Source: Saxidomus purpurata (Eukaryota; Mollusca; Bivalvia; Venerida; Veneridae). Taken from it: a stretch of DNA of 64,000 nt. The notes below the pieces were generated by a model, which was given only the letters and a program-made list of their open reading frames with translations, ran no database searches and had not been told where the DNA came from. The translations under genes were made by a program, and so were the position numbers. Location of the stretch: contig JAFMSR010000002.1 of assembly GCA_022818135.1 (NCBI GenBank), positions 21,450,980 through 21,514,979 of the forward strand. Direction: 5' to 3'. Of the stretch, positions 1 to 12,000 are shown piece after piece (position 1 is the first letter of the stretch; each line of letters begins with the position of its first letter).

Positions 1-1102
1 CCTTATGAACCATGGTCAGGAGCTGCCCCAGCTCACAGCAGCTGATCAACATCTTGTAGAGGTAACTATGTATTCAGTTTCTTAAATTGAGCTCCGCTGG
101 TAGCAAACCAATGATTGCAGTCATTGTAGCTCCAAATCATCCTGTATTTCTTAATTTGATGTCAATCAGGGTCTGTGAGGTGGTTTAGTAAATAGATTTG
201 AACCAGAAAAGACTTTGCAGATGCACAGGTTGATCTAGATCTGAACAGGTTGCTAAGCCAAAATTTTGTTATGTTCTGGGTTTTTTTATGTGCGGATAGA
301 AGTCGTATGGTGGTTACTGTATTTGCTGCTGATGACTAAATGCTACTGTCTTGTTCAGCATAATGCTGTCATGTTTGTATATTGAGGATTCTGTAAAAAT
401 AACTGTAATGAATTGTATCAAAAAACTTGTCTCATTATTTAGACTGCACTTGTTATAACTGACTCCAAGTGATTTTATTCCTCTATTCTGTTTCAGTCTC
501 GTGTTCCTATCCATGGTCTGGCCAATATTGTTCCTCCGAGTGAGCCCGACTCTCACCCAACTAGGCCCAACAACCTCACTACAACCACTGCATGCGAGCA
601 TGTAGAGGGGGCGTCACCAGTGAAGAGAAAGGCTCAAGATAAAGATATGAACATCCCTGCCAAGGCTAGTGACCAAATCTGGCAGAATATGCAGAAATCA
701 TTAAAGAAGTCTACCCCTTCCAGTACAGGCAATCAACATAATATAGATGCAGCCACGAAAACAACAAAAACATCAAATTTAACGACCTCAGGTGAACTTG
801 CAGCCCAGATTAGTGAAAATGGCGTGATATCTGACCTTTTACCCGATGATGCAATAGATCTGAAAGCCGGAGAACGTTTAGAGGCAATCATAAGTAATGT
901 AATGGCGAAAGAATTGATAAATACAACGTCAACAAGGGAAGAACAGATTTTAAGAAAGCAACAAATTTTGGAAGAATTACAAAAAGTAGAGAGGGAATTG
1001 CAGGAAAAGGCCCATCAACAGTTGCTGATAACAGCTCAGCATCAGCAGCAACAACAACAACAGTTGCAGCAAGCATTACAATCACGACAACCTTTACATC
1101 AG
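1..1102 (+). other. ANKHD1: ANKHD1 exons at the window edge: conserved linker and helical region
   Basis: The window opens inside an exon that ends at 61 (GTA GAG|gtaact) in phase 0. The next exon, 497-1102, starts SRVPIHGLANIVPP, which resembles the conserved motif that follows the first ankyrin block in this family. It continues into a charged helical segment (about residues 130-180, rich in Glu/Lys/Arg/Leu and likely coiled coil) and then a Gln run at 1039-1080 coded by mixed CAG/CAA. The intron 62-496 and the intron 1103-1551 contain only AT-rich sequence, and I see no feature in them. Confidence 0.85.
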
Positions 1103-4100
1103 GTAAATCATCGTATCAATGTATATTGTACTTTGATTGTAATCTTGCGCAGCAGTCTGCTCTCATTGGTATATATGTGATATCAACTACAGTCAATACC
1201 TAACATACACATATTTGACAGTTTGAGTTATTAATCTTTCAAAAGAATAAAGAAAATTCTTTTTTTTTCCCGCGTATTTTGCTTTTATGGCCACACAGAG
1301 CAGAATTGCTTTAAAATTTGAGTAGAAATGTGATTATACCATTTACAGTATGATATTATTTCCAAAAATTTATGATGTTTTGAAATACTACAAAGTTTCA
1401 ATAATAAAAAATACATTTGTTAATTTTCCTTTTTTAGATGTGTTGAAATGCATATCTGCATGCAGTATTTGGGCTATATTGTATATTTTGTGATATAGTA
1501 GGTGCAATTTTTAATAGTTGAGTGATTCTAAATGTATTACTGGTTTTACAGGCTTTGCAGAAACAATTGGAAGCCCAGAAGAAAAAAATTAGTGTACCTA
1601 GTCAACCTGTGATGCCAATACCCCCCACGTCAACCGACCTCCCCGAGTTGCAGATGTCCAATAACCTTGATAAACAAGCCTCCAAAACGGGTACCGCGGA
1701 AACATTGATATCTAATATTAAGCCTAATATCTCTGAAGCAACAAGTACTTCAAATTTACCACCTAGTCCAGACCAGTTGAATCCGCCCTCAGATGGAGGC
1801 ATGACTGAGAAGCAACAAAAACCAGTCAACAGTATCCAGTCAGAAAATGGTGCAAATCATAGCCAGTCTGGTAATGGGGAGGAGTCAGGAAAAGAAACTA
1901 ATGTCGGAAATGGAAACAACGTTGTAAAGATGAATGGGGGTTTAGTTAGCACTAATGGAACAGTCCAGTCACATAACGGAGGTTTGTACATCTCATATAC
2001 CTGTCTCTTGTACCTGTCAGTTTTGAGTATTTAAAGTTTAAATAGGAATTGAGCACAGATGTTTTTCCATAATCATTCTGATTTCCTGGCCCTGGTTTTA
2101 CAAAGTACTTACTCAGTAACATGCTCAACTTATTTCAACATTTATCTTGCATGTTTATTCCTTTAAAGAATTCAAGTTTGTCACAATTTACCCATTTATT
2201 AAATATATATACACTTGTCAGTATTTGTGAAGGAAAAGTTGGTTTATAGCATGTAATTTATGTAAGTTCTTAAAATTCTTGAATTGTACTCAAATGAATT
2301 TTTCGCTATATCTGACTTGCATTTAGTATTTTACAACACTTCTTTCAACATGTTAATTTGATTAAAAAATAGACTATCATAAAAATGGCAACAAGAAATC
2401 TCCTAATTTCTAGGGACAATTTGACTTTGAAATAACGTACTCAGCTGAGCAATTACTTAAGTATTTTCGTGAAATCTGGGCCAGCTTCTAAAAAAAATGA
2501 TTGTAATGGGTTTACTAACTTTTCTAAGCATGTGCTTGTGAAAGTAATATTTGAACTGTATAATATTTGAACTGTAAAAAGATGGAAACCATGGAATGAC
2601 TAAAATTCTTCTGGCAGGGATAGTATTTTAAGTTTGTTCAACATGAATTTACCAAACTTTACAACGGCAATAGGTTTCTGAGTCTTTGGGAGTGTTTGTA
2701 GCTTCCTGTCACAAGCAATGTTAATCAGCTATTTTTAGCTATTTAAGTTTTTTGTCAAGATATATATTTGTAAGTAGGCTTCTGTTTGAATAGTTTGTAT
2801 CACAGTGTCATTAGGTTTGACCCTGGCTGTTTTCTTGTCATTGGGGTTTTGTAGTGTTTGAGTTGGCAGATACTGGCATTCATATTAAAAAAAAGAAGAT
2901 TAAATGGTTTGGTGAGTGGATTCGGTTTACAATTACAGGTAGCCAGTCAAGTCAGGTCAGTACTCAACAACCAACAAGACCTCCTCTTCAGACTGCCAAC
3001 CAGTTGATGAACCAACTGCCTGCCATGGCTCAGAACATCCCTCTTCCCCAGCCCCCTCCATCACTAACCCCGACTCAAGCTCCGCCCAAACCACCACAGC
3101 TCACCCTCAGTCAACAACAGCAGCTAGAGCAGCAACTGCAGCAGTTACAGTTGCAGCAACATCAGCAACAGACTGTGCTCAACCAGCCTTTTGTGTTGAA
3201 TGAGAATCAGAGGCAGACGTTGCAGAATCTGATCCTTCGTCAGCAGCAAGAGGCCCAGCAACTTGCACAGCAGACCTCACTTCAGTTTCCACAACTTCAG
3301 CTAACACCTCAGCAACAGGATCATCTCTTTCAAGTAAGTTTGTTTCTTAATTATCCCACAAACTTCAAAGATAGTTTCACTTTGTATATTGTACAACAGA
3401 GTTTAATTAATTGATTGACTTTTGCCCAGTTGATCTGCAAACTATATGACATTGTACATTGTCTAGGAGAAGCTTATCTGACAATGTATAGTACTGATAA
3501 AATTGTTGAAAATGAAGTTTTCACTGTATATTTCAGGTCTTATCTCAACAGCAGTTTACACCACAGCAGTTACAGCAGGCACAGCAAGCTGTTGTCGCCC
3601 AGCAACAAGCACAGCAGCAACAGTTTGCCATTACCTCTCAACAGCAGGCTGTCGCCCAGGTACAACATCAAAATCTCCTGCAACAGGCCACTGCCCTTAA
3701 CCCTCAGTTTTCACAGGCCAATCAACTTTTGTTTAACCAGCAACAACAACAACAGTTGCTGCAGCAACAGCAGCAGGCGCAGTTGTTTCAACAGCAGTTA
3801 CAGCAGATTAAACCTCCAGTTGTTCCACAAACCCAGAAACCAGGTGTACAAAAGAAGAAAACGAAATCACTTCTGCCGTTGTCTCAGCTAAATCCTGACA
3901 CAGGGATGCTAGGTATTGAGACTGTCACTCCACCCCCGTCAACCCCATTGACACCTAATCCATCACCAGCTTCACCAGACAGTATTTCACCATTATACAC
4001 TCCTATTGATCTGGATGCGCAGACGGAGAGCAATCATGACACGGCACTGACGCTGGCCTGTGCTGGAGGTCATTCCGAGTTGGTTACTCTTCTCCTGTCC

Positions 4101-5928
4101 AAGGGTGCAGATATTGAACACCGGGATAAAAAAGGTAGGAAACTTATTCTTTCTTCCATCTAGTAACAAGATGTTGAAAAGTTTAGGTAGCAAAGTTGAA
4201 AGTGTTCGTGATGTTTAAAAATGATTATTCTAATGCGCTCCTTATGTAACATCATTTCCGATTGGTTATGTCATTTAAGTTTGTGACATTTAAATAATGT
4301 AAAAATGATAGCAAAATTCTAATGATAGGTAACAGTTGCATTTTAGACGTTTGTGTGTTAGAATATGGTTAACCGCTCAGTGATTTTGACATAAAATATT
4401 AGCCACAGTATATACGGTTGTTAATGGTAGCAACCAGTAGCTAACGGCACAGATTCACACAACTATCAAAATTACAAAACAGTGACACTATACTTACAAA
4501 GTGGAATAGTAATTACACATGATTTGAATTACAGGTTTTACTCCCCTTATACTGGCGGCCACAGCAGGTCACACTGATGTTGTTGAGATACTGTTAGAAC
4601 ATGGTGCTGATATAGAGGCCCAGTCGGAGAGAACGAAAGATACTCCACTTTCACTGGCATGCTCAGGTGGAAGATACGAGGCAAGATACTTCATGTATAA
4701 TCTTTTAAAGAAACATTAAGACTGTTAAACTGTTCCAGTAACACGGTTTCATTAAAGGTTAATGTTGATGATAATACTGAAAATACATAACTATTACATG
4801 TAAATTAAGGTTTAAAAAATCAAAAGTAATTTAAAAGCAGTCTTCTAAGATTGTTTATCAGCGATGCACATCTCTGCGGAATAATTATCCACTAGTATGC
4901 TGATCATCTTTATGCTAGTAAATTTTGCGCAAACATTGAAATTATTGCTCATACTTCTGACTTCGAGGAAAAGACAATGTAACAAACGCCTGTATATTTC
5001 AGGTTGTGGAGTTGTTGTTGTCACGAGGCGCCAACAAGGAGCATCGAAACGTGTCTGATTATACGCCCTTGAGTTTGGCGGCATCAGGAGGTTTTGTGAA
5101 TATAATCAAGCTTCTCCTTTCACATGGCGCCGAGATCAACTCGAGGTATGATACATACAAAATTTTATTTCAAGTAGTTCATTACTTTCAGATTTATTTG
5201 AGAATGTCAGAGTTGTGCTGAAAATAGTTTGAAATTAAAGTTAAAATAAAAAATCTTGATGTTTCAGCTGACAAAATTTGAAGGAATAGAATTCATACAT
5301 TACATGTACGAAAATATTTAGCGTAAAGGTTGTGTTTTTAATATAAGTTTTGCCTCTCTAGGACTGGAAGTAAACTGGGCATTTCTCCTCTGATGTTAGC
5401 AGCCATGAATGGTCATACTGCAGCAGTGAAGTTACTTCTAGATATGGGCAGTGATATTAATGCACAGGTAAGTAAAACATGCCAGGCTTTAGGTTTTGTA
5501 TAGAAGCAGCCAAGTATTAAACTTACCTCCATTGCCTAGTCTCTGGCTTGAAATATCTGAGAGCCATTGGTTCAAGCCCTGCTACTGCCCAAGTCTCTTT
5601 ATGTAGAGGAAAGGGTTCTAGTACTGATTCTTCCCAGGAACAATGGTTAGGTAAACTGCCTGCCTGTAAAATTGACTGAAATACGGGTTGAAACGTGTGC
5701 TAAATCCATACAACAACAAATATTTAGCAGTTGAGCTTGCATCTTGACTGGTTGCATCATTTTGAGCTTAAAGGTTTTCAAAGTACAATTTCGTGAAGAG
5801 TATTCACTACAGTAACTACAGTTTCTTGCAGAAACATGGAAAGGAAAGTGTAAATAGATTAAGAGACGAAGCATTCTTTATGTGGATACAAAAAATATAA
5901 AAAAACCCCCCCCTTTTATTTTTTTTTT

Positions 5929-5964
<36 letters not shown>

Positions 5965-5978
5965 CCAATAAAGGAAAA

Positions 5979-6027
<49 letters not shown>

Positions 6028-9000
6028 TTTTTTTTTTTTCCCCAGTTTAGTCGAAGCATTCTTCTATGTGTGATAAGCCTGTTAATCTGCGTGTAAAGCA
6101 AAATTTAGTGAAAATAGAAAGTACAATAAAAATTTTGTAAATATACAATCTATTTCGCTCTTCTTTAAATTATCCCCCCGGCAATACTAATATTATGTTA
6201 AATACAATAAAATGTATCTTGTTTTACAAATTACAAAAAAATGTAAAAAAAAGCAGAAAGAAATTTAAGCTCTATAAGTAAATATCTAGACTAATGCTTG
6301 CTCATGTTTTATTTTTCTAACTTTTGGTGTTTTTACATCTGTTTTAGCATGACTTTTCAATGAATATAAAAATAAAAAATATAAAAAATGAAGACAATAT
6401 CGAAACACTACCAGCACTTGCCACGTGATATGAGTACAATGAAATTTACTTTCAAGGTCGCACATGATGGTGACGAACAGTCAGCCATTACTGGTGGATA
6501 TTTGGCTTGAAGAGCAAACATAGATGGCACAGGGCAAAAGGTACATAACTTAAAGTTGACCTTTGTTCTAGACTTCTCTGAAGATGGTACATCAAAAAAG
6601 TTATATATCCCTGTCTCATACCTTTTAATCACGCTTTAGAAAGGGGCCCCTTGAAAAAAATGAAATGATTAAGGGTGATATTTTCTGCAGGTCAACAGGT
6701 CACCATGCAAGGCAAGGGACTTTCTGATGAACCTTTCTTGCTCAGCAAACATTTCAGAATTGCGTTGATCCACATAGCTTTTATGATATGGACTTTATTA
6801 CAGAAAAGTAAAAAATCTTTTTTTTTTTTTAAAAAAAAAACCCCCCATATCCGGTTTGCATACAAGTTGTTTTAGAAATAAACTTTCGAGAAGCAATAAG
6901 TCTAGCATTCAAATGTAAGGCATTAATACTTTTGCAGCTGTAGAAACGGCACCGTATTAGAAATCATGCAGTAAGCTTTTAATTGCACATGAAAAGAAAG
7001 TAAATAAAGAAAATCAATTTTACTTATGTTTAAAAATGTGTTTTAAAAGTAAAAAAAAATCAGCCCTGTTTTAAAGAAAGCCTAATGGTATACCATAGAT
7101 GTGAAAGTAAACCCTGATTACATCTTTAACACATGTCCATGTAGAAACACTTTTAGGTATTTAAAAACAGTGCCAGATAAAATGAAAAGTTTACTAGGGA
7201 CTTTCTTTTTTTCCCTTTCAAAATTTTTCCCCCCCCCCACCCTTAAGCCCCCCCCCGTTTGCATATTTGTAAGCAAGTCTAGCATTCAAATGTAAGGCAT
7301 TATCTTTTGCAGCTGTGAACCAAAAAATCATGCTTTTATTGCCTTTGTATACCATAGATGTGAAAGTAAACCCTGTTTACCCCCCCCCCCCCCCCCCCCC
7401 CCTCTTTAACACATGCCATGTAGAAACACTTTTAGTTATTAAACGTATTAAAATGTTTCCATATGAATGGGGATAACATTGAATTCAATTGGTTGTGTGA
7501 CATAGTCCCTGCTTAGTTTTATGTATTCTTTCTGCCATGATTTCAGACTGGTTTAACACCACTTATGGAAGCTGCGTCGGGTGGATACGTTGAAGTTGGA
7601 CGTGTACTGCTTGACAAAGGTGCAGATGTGAACGCTCCACCCGTCCCATCTTCACGAGACACGGCATTAACTATAGCAGCAGATAAAGGGCATTATAGAT
7701 TTGTTGAGTTGTTATTGTCAAGGCATGCGGCTGTTGATGTGAAAAACAAGAAAGGCAACTCACCATTGTGGTTAGCATGTAATGGTAGGTATAAGTATTC
7801 TAGCTATAAATTTGTTGAATAGATATGAGTTAATAAGAGCAGGAAAGCATTGCTCTCTCTAGTAATGAAAGAGTCTGTGTTACAGACAGGCTGTTAATAC
7901 CATTTTTTGTCATCAGATGTAGAGTGAAGAGAATATTTGACCTGGTGGAAAAATTGGGCTCAATTTTGAATCTTTGGTCCAAATTTGTAGTATTGTGTAA
8001 AAAAATTATGTTGAAATGAGCTGTTAAATGATATTAATGGGGTTTTTCATTTAGGCAAGAGAGCATTCGATTTAGATACTGCTTTAAGAAGGTATAATAT
8101 AGTACACAGTACAGTTACTAGATTTGACCAAACTGTTATTTACTATTTTAGGCGGGCATTTAGACGTTGTTCAGCTGTTGGTAACAGCAGGAGCTGACAT
8201 AGACAGTCAAGACAATCGTAAGGTCTCGTGTCTGATGGCCGCATTCAGGAAAGGACATATAAAGGTTGTAAAATGGATGGTCAAACACGTGAACCAATTC
8301 CCATCTGATACAGAACTGTCTAGATATATCGCTACTATTACGGATAAGGTAGGGGTTTGCAAGTGACTTCTGTCAAAATTAAAAACAGTTTCTGTTTTAA
8401 TTCTATGCCGAAAGAAAGTGCTTTGTTAAGGAGTGATTTGCATAGAAGCTTGAAAGTTTGAGTTTAGTAAAATTAAGAAACTATACAGCTCTCTTATGAA
8501 TAAATGTTTGGGTGGTCCCTGTCCCAAAAAACGTTACAAGGGACTCTAGGATATTTCCTTTCAGCTGGAAAGTCAGTAGGAGATTTTAGGTGTAGATTCT
8601 ACTGTATCAGTTTCGAATGAATTTAGTGATGGTATTGGTGAAAAGTAAAAAAGCATGAAGTTTACTTTAAAGTGTATGAAATGTAATGAATCGACATGAA
8701 ATACTTACAACTATAAGGCCATTTTTGTCATGTTTTTAAGCTGTTAGGTTTACAGAACTAAGACTTCTTTTTGAGATTTTGGATCAACCCTCTGCGATTA
8801 TGATATCCATGGGAAAGTAGCTAAATTTAGGAATATTTCAGAAAAGTGATAATCTTATGTGTAATTAATGTCTTGCAATGCATTGTTGTGCACAGGAGTT
8901 GCAAAAGAAGTGTCAGCAGTGTATGGAGATAATCGTGAGTGCAAAAGATCGTCAGGCAGCCGAGGCAAACAAGAATGCCACAGACCTGCTTGAGGAGCTA

Positions 9001-12000
9001 GACAAGGAGAGACAAGAGGAAGAGACTCGAAAAGCTGCAGCAGCCAAGAAACGTGAGAAGAAGAAAAAGAAGAAGAAGCAGAAGCAAGAGTCGAAAGAAG
9101 CTGAACAAGGGTAAGGTCATAGTTGTAGTTCCTTGTAGTAATGGGTTTTGGTTACTGTATACTGAGGTCTGGATGCTTCCATTATTGCAGATTTACCGTA
9201 GTGAAGATCCGTCTTTTATTCGGTGTACCATGTTTGTGAATTTGCTTATTGGACCAGAAGTGTAGAGTGAGGAGTATTAAATAATGGTTATGAGTGGCAG
9301 ATAGTGTACTAGATGTAACCTTGAAAAAGTGCAAAACAGACATCTTCGGGTTGGATTTTAAATTCATAAGATGACATGATGAATGTTTTATTTAAAATTT
9401 CTGTAGTGATCAAGTAACAAATTAGTAGATCTGATACCAAAGAATTGATTTAATGTTGTTTGGTTCCACAACTGTTTATTCTGCCTTGAATGTATGCCAT
9501 CGCTATATTATAAGTAATATAAAGTATTTAATTTTTAACAGTAACAGTAAGAATTCAACTCCTGAACCCGAGTCAGAGGATTCCCAACAGATGGAGACTG
9601 AGAAGGAGAAAATAGAGGAGAAACTGGTGATACAGCCACCCATGGCTACCACAACATCCACCCTCGGTATGTAACACTGATCAGTAATTTTGGCATTACT
9701 GGTATCGAAGCAGTATCTGTATGCTAGCAGTATCCGATATAGCGCTACTTTACTTTCTGTGTAAGTCTCTACATAGAAATCGCGATTGTTTTCATAACAC
9801 TGCCTTATATGCCAGAGCTGAGTACAGTTTCTTTCAGCAAAGGTAAAATGATACTTATAAATTCAAGGTTTAAAAGTGCAACACATGTTTTGTTTACAAG
9901 TCGCACGTGAGGGATTTCACACGCACTGTTTGCGCATGCGCAAAGGGTAACTCAATCATGTCCACTTTAAGGACAAGTTCTTTCCATTGGCGGTCAAAAA
10001 CAGACGACGCCTTAAAAGCGCCAAAGAAAATGCAAAACACATGATTTTATGATCAAATCGATATAAAATAATTATTTAATTAAAATCAATATGAAAAATA
10101 GCGGAAACCGCCAAAATCATAAATTTGTAAGCGGACAGCTACCCAATTTTATTATCTAAGGGAGGTAACCAGTATACTGTTACTGTTTATTATACGAGTA
10201 GGAGGTAGTCATCAGAAAGGTTTAAAAAACATATTACATCATTATTTGGTTGTATCGTTTATCAATAAGTACACATTGGTTCTACAAATTCTTGTGACGG
10301 AAACTGCTTTTGTAGCAAACTAGTTTTGTCCATTTTGTATACCCTTTTGAAACCCCGATACTCGCGTGCATGCGCGTGGGAAAAATTAATGTTTATGTTC
10401 CGTTAAAGCTAAAGACTTTATTTCGCCGAACTTTTTAATGACTGAACCTTTTTTAGATAAAAATATTTTAAGGAAACCTTCATTTCATGACGGATACTAC
10501 TTCGATACCAGTATAGACGGTTTAATACCTTCATTTTCCACTTCCGTTACATTCATTGACTTGAAATCAGTATAAATTTGCCAAAAAAAGTGTAGATGGG
10601 TGGACGGCAGGGGGGTGCAGGGGCGGGAGATAAACACAGTTGAAATGATTATAGCATAAAGCTTCAGATTATTCTAGTTAAGGTTAAAGTAAACTGCTGA
10701 TGCAGTAGCAAAAGAAAGTTGTTACCTGTTTTTACTGTAGGACTGTCTCAGTTTTAAATGAAGTACTTGAAACAAAACAGACAAAATCTTTCATAGAATT
10801 ACTTACAACAACATCAAAACAACTTTTGTAGCAGTGTAGATGTTGCCGGAAGATCAGAGTCCCGGGTTCAATCTCCACCAGTGCCATGGCTGTAGTGTCC
10901 TTAGCCAAGACACAGATATATCCTCATTGTCTCTATCTGTCTTTGAGAATAAATAACTTAGTATAAATTTATGTATAGAATTTGAAATAAAAATCACATT
11001 TTTGTGTCTTAGATTTGAAATTAAATTTACATGTACAAGAAACTTATCAAGGATTCTGTTAACAGTGAAGTTGACATTCTTGTGAAATGCTTTTTAATGG
11101 AAGAAGAAAATGAAACCAAATATTTTTCTACAGGTCTGACCTTACCAACATCAACGGAGCCAATCTATACCAAAGCTAAAGGGAAGAACAAGAAAACAGA
11201 GAAGAGAATCAGTAAGAATGAGTCTGAAATGAATAATATAGAGGAAGATAGAATGACCCAAGATGAAAACAAGGATCCCAAGAGTAATAAGTTAGACAAT
11301 TCTTCATCCAGTAATAACAGGTTGGAAAGCGTATCAAGAACGGAATCAAAGAAAAATAAAAGGAATAAGAAAGAGAGAGAGAAGGATCAGATGATAGGGA
11401 AAGAAGGAACCCCTGAAGAGAGAACGCCAAGTTTGGGTTTAGGCAAGATCACGGCACCTGCTGAAAATGATAGTATTAAAGGAAGGTCATTGTCTTCCAG
11501 TAATAGAAGAAAAAAGGGAGAAAAAGGTCAGCTCAACTGTACAACAGGTAAACATATTTGTATGAAACTGGAAATTCACAATAAAATTAAAAAAAAAATA
11601 ATTACAGTAAACTCCATATTTAACAACTCTGGATATAACAAAAATCCAAATAATTATACGGAACAGATTTAAATGGTCCCTAGGAGTTTGTTATAAACAG
11701 AGTTAACTGTAGTCAAGCATGAGTGTTTTTCCGTGTTTTATATTTTAGTTTTCTGTAGCTTTTTGAAAATCTGATCATTTGTCTTTTCAGAGAAATTGAC
11801 AGAATGTATAGTTAAAATGTGTACATTGTGAATATTCATGAAGTAATGTATTGATTGCTTTCAGCTATTGGTGATTTGGATGACTTTGGTAATCTTCCTT
11901 CAATTTCTGATAAAGACATAGAAAAACTTAGAAAGAATGTAGAGAAGACGAAAGTCACTCATGTGTAAGTGATTCATAGATAATTTGAATATTTTTTTAG

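Larger units (their letters stand above)
4011..8348 (+). other. ANKHD1: ANKHD1 second ankyrin-repeat block (nine repeats seen, one missing)
   Basis: Repeats with the usual TPLxLAAxxGHxxVVxLLLxxGA pattern run through exons 3537-4134, 4535-4680, 5003-5145, 5362-5467, 7547-7784 and 8152-8348. I count nine. Vertebrate ANKHD1/ANKRD17 have ten here. The gap is between the repeat ending DINAQ (5467) and the one beginning TGLTPLMEA (7547). Vertebrate proteins have one extra 36-residue repeat at that point. Both flanking exon ends are phase 0, so the reading frame survives the gap. The last repeat ends in the family-typical VNQFPSD followed by RYIATITDK. Introns 4135-4534, 4681-5002, 5146-5361 and 7785-8151 hold nothing I recognise. 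Confidence 0.9.

Noticed and set aside
5916..6101. Open frame of Lys/Phe runs
   Set aside because: Only homopolymer A/T sequence; a by-product of the low-complexity block.
9929..9944. NRF1 palindrome as evidence for an internal ANKHD1 promoter
   Set aside because: It lies inside a transposable element in an intron, with no first-exon signal nearby; kept only as an observation on the element.
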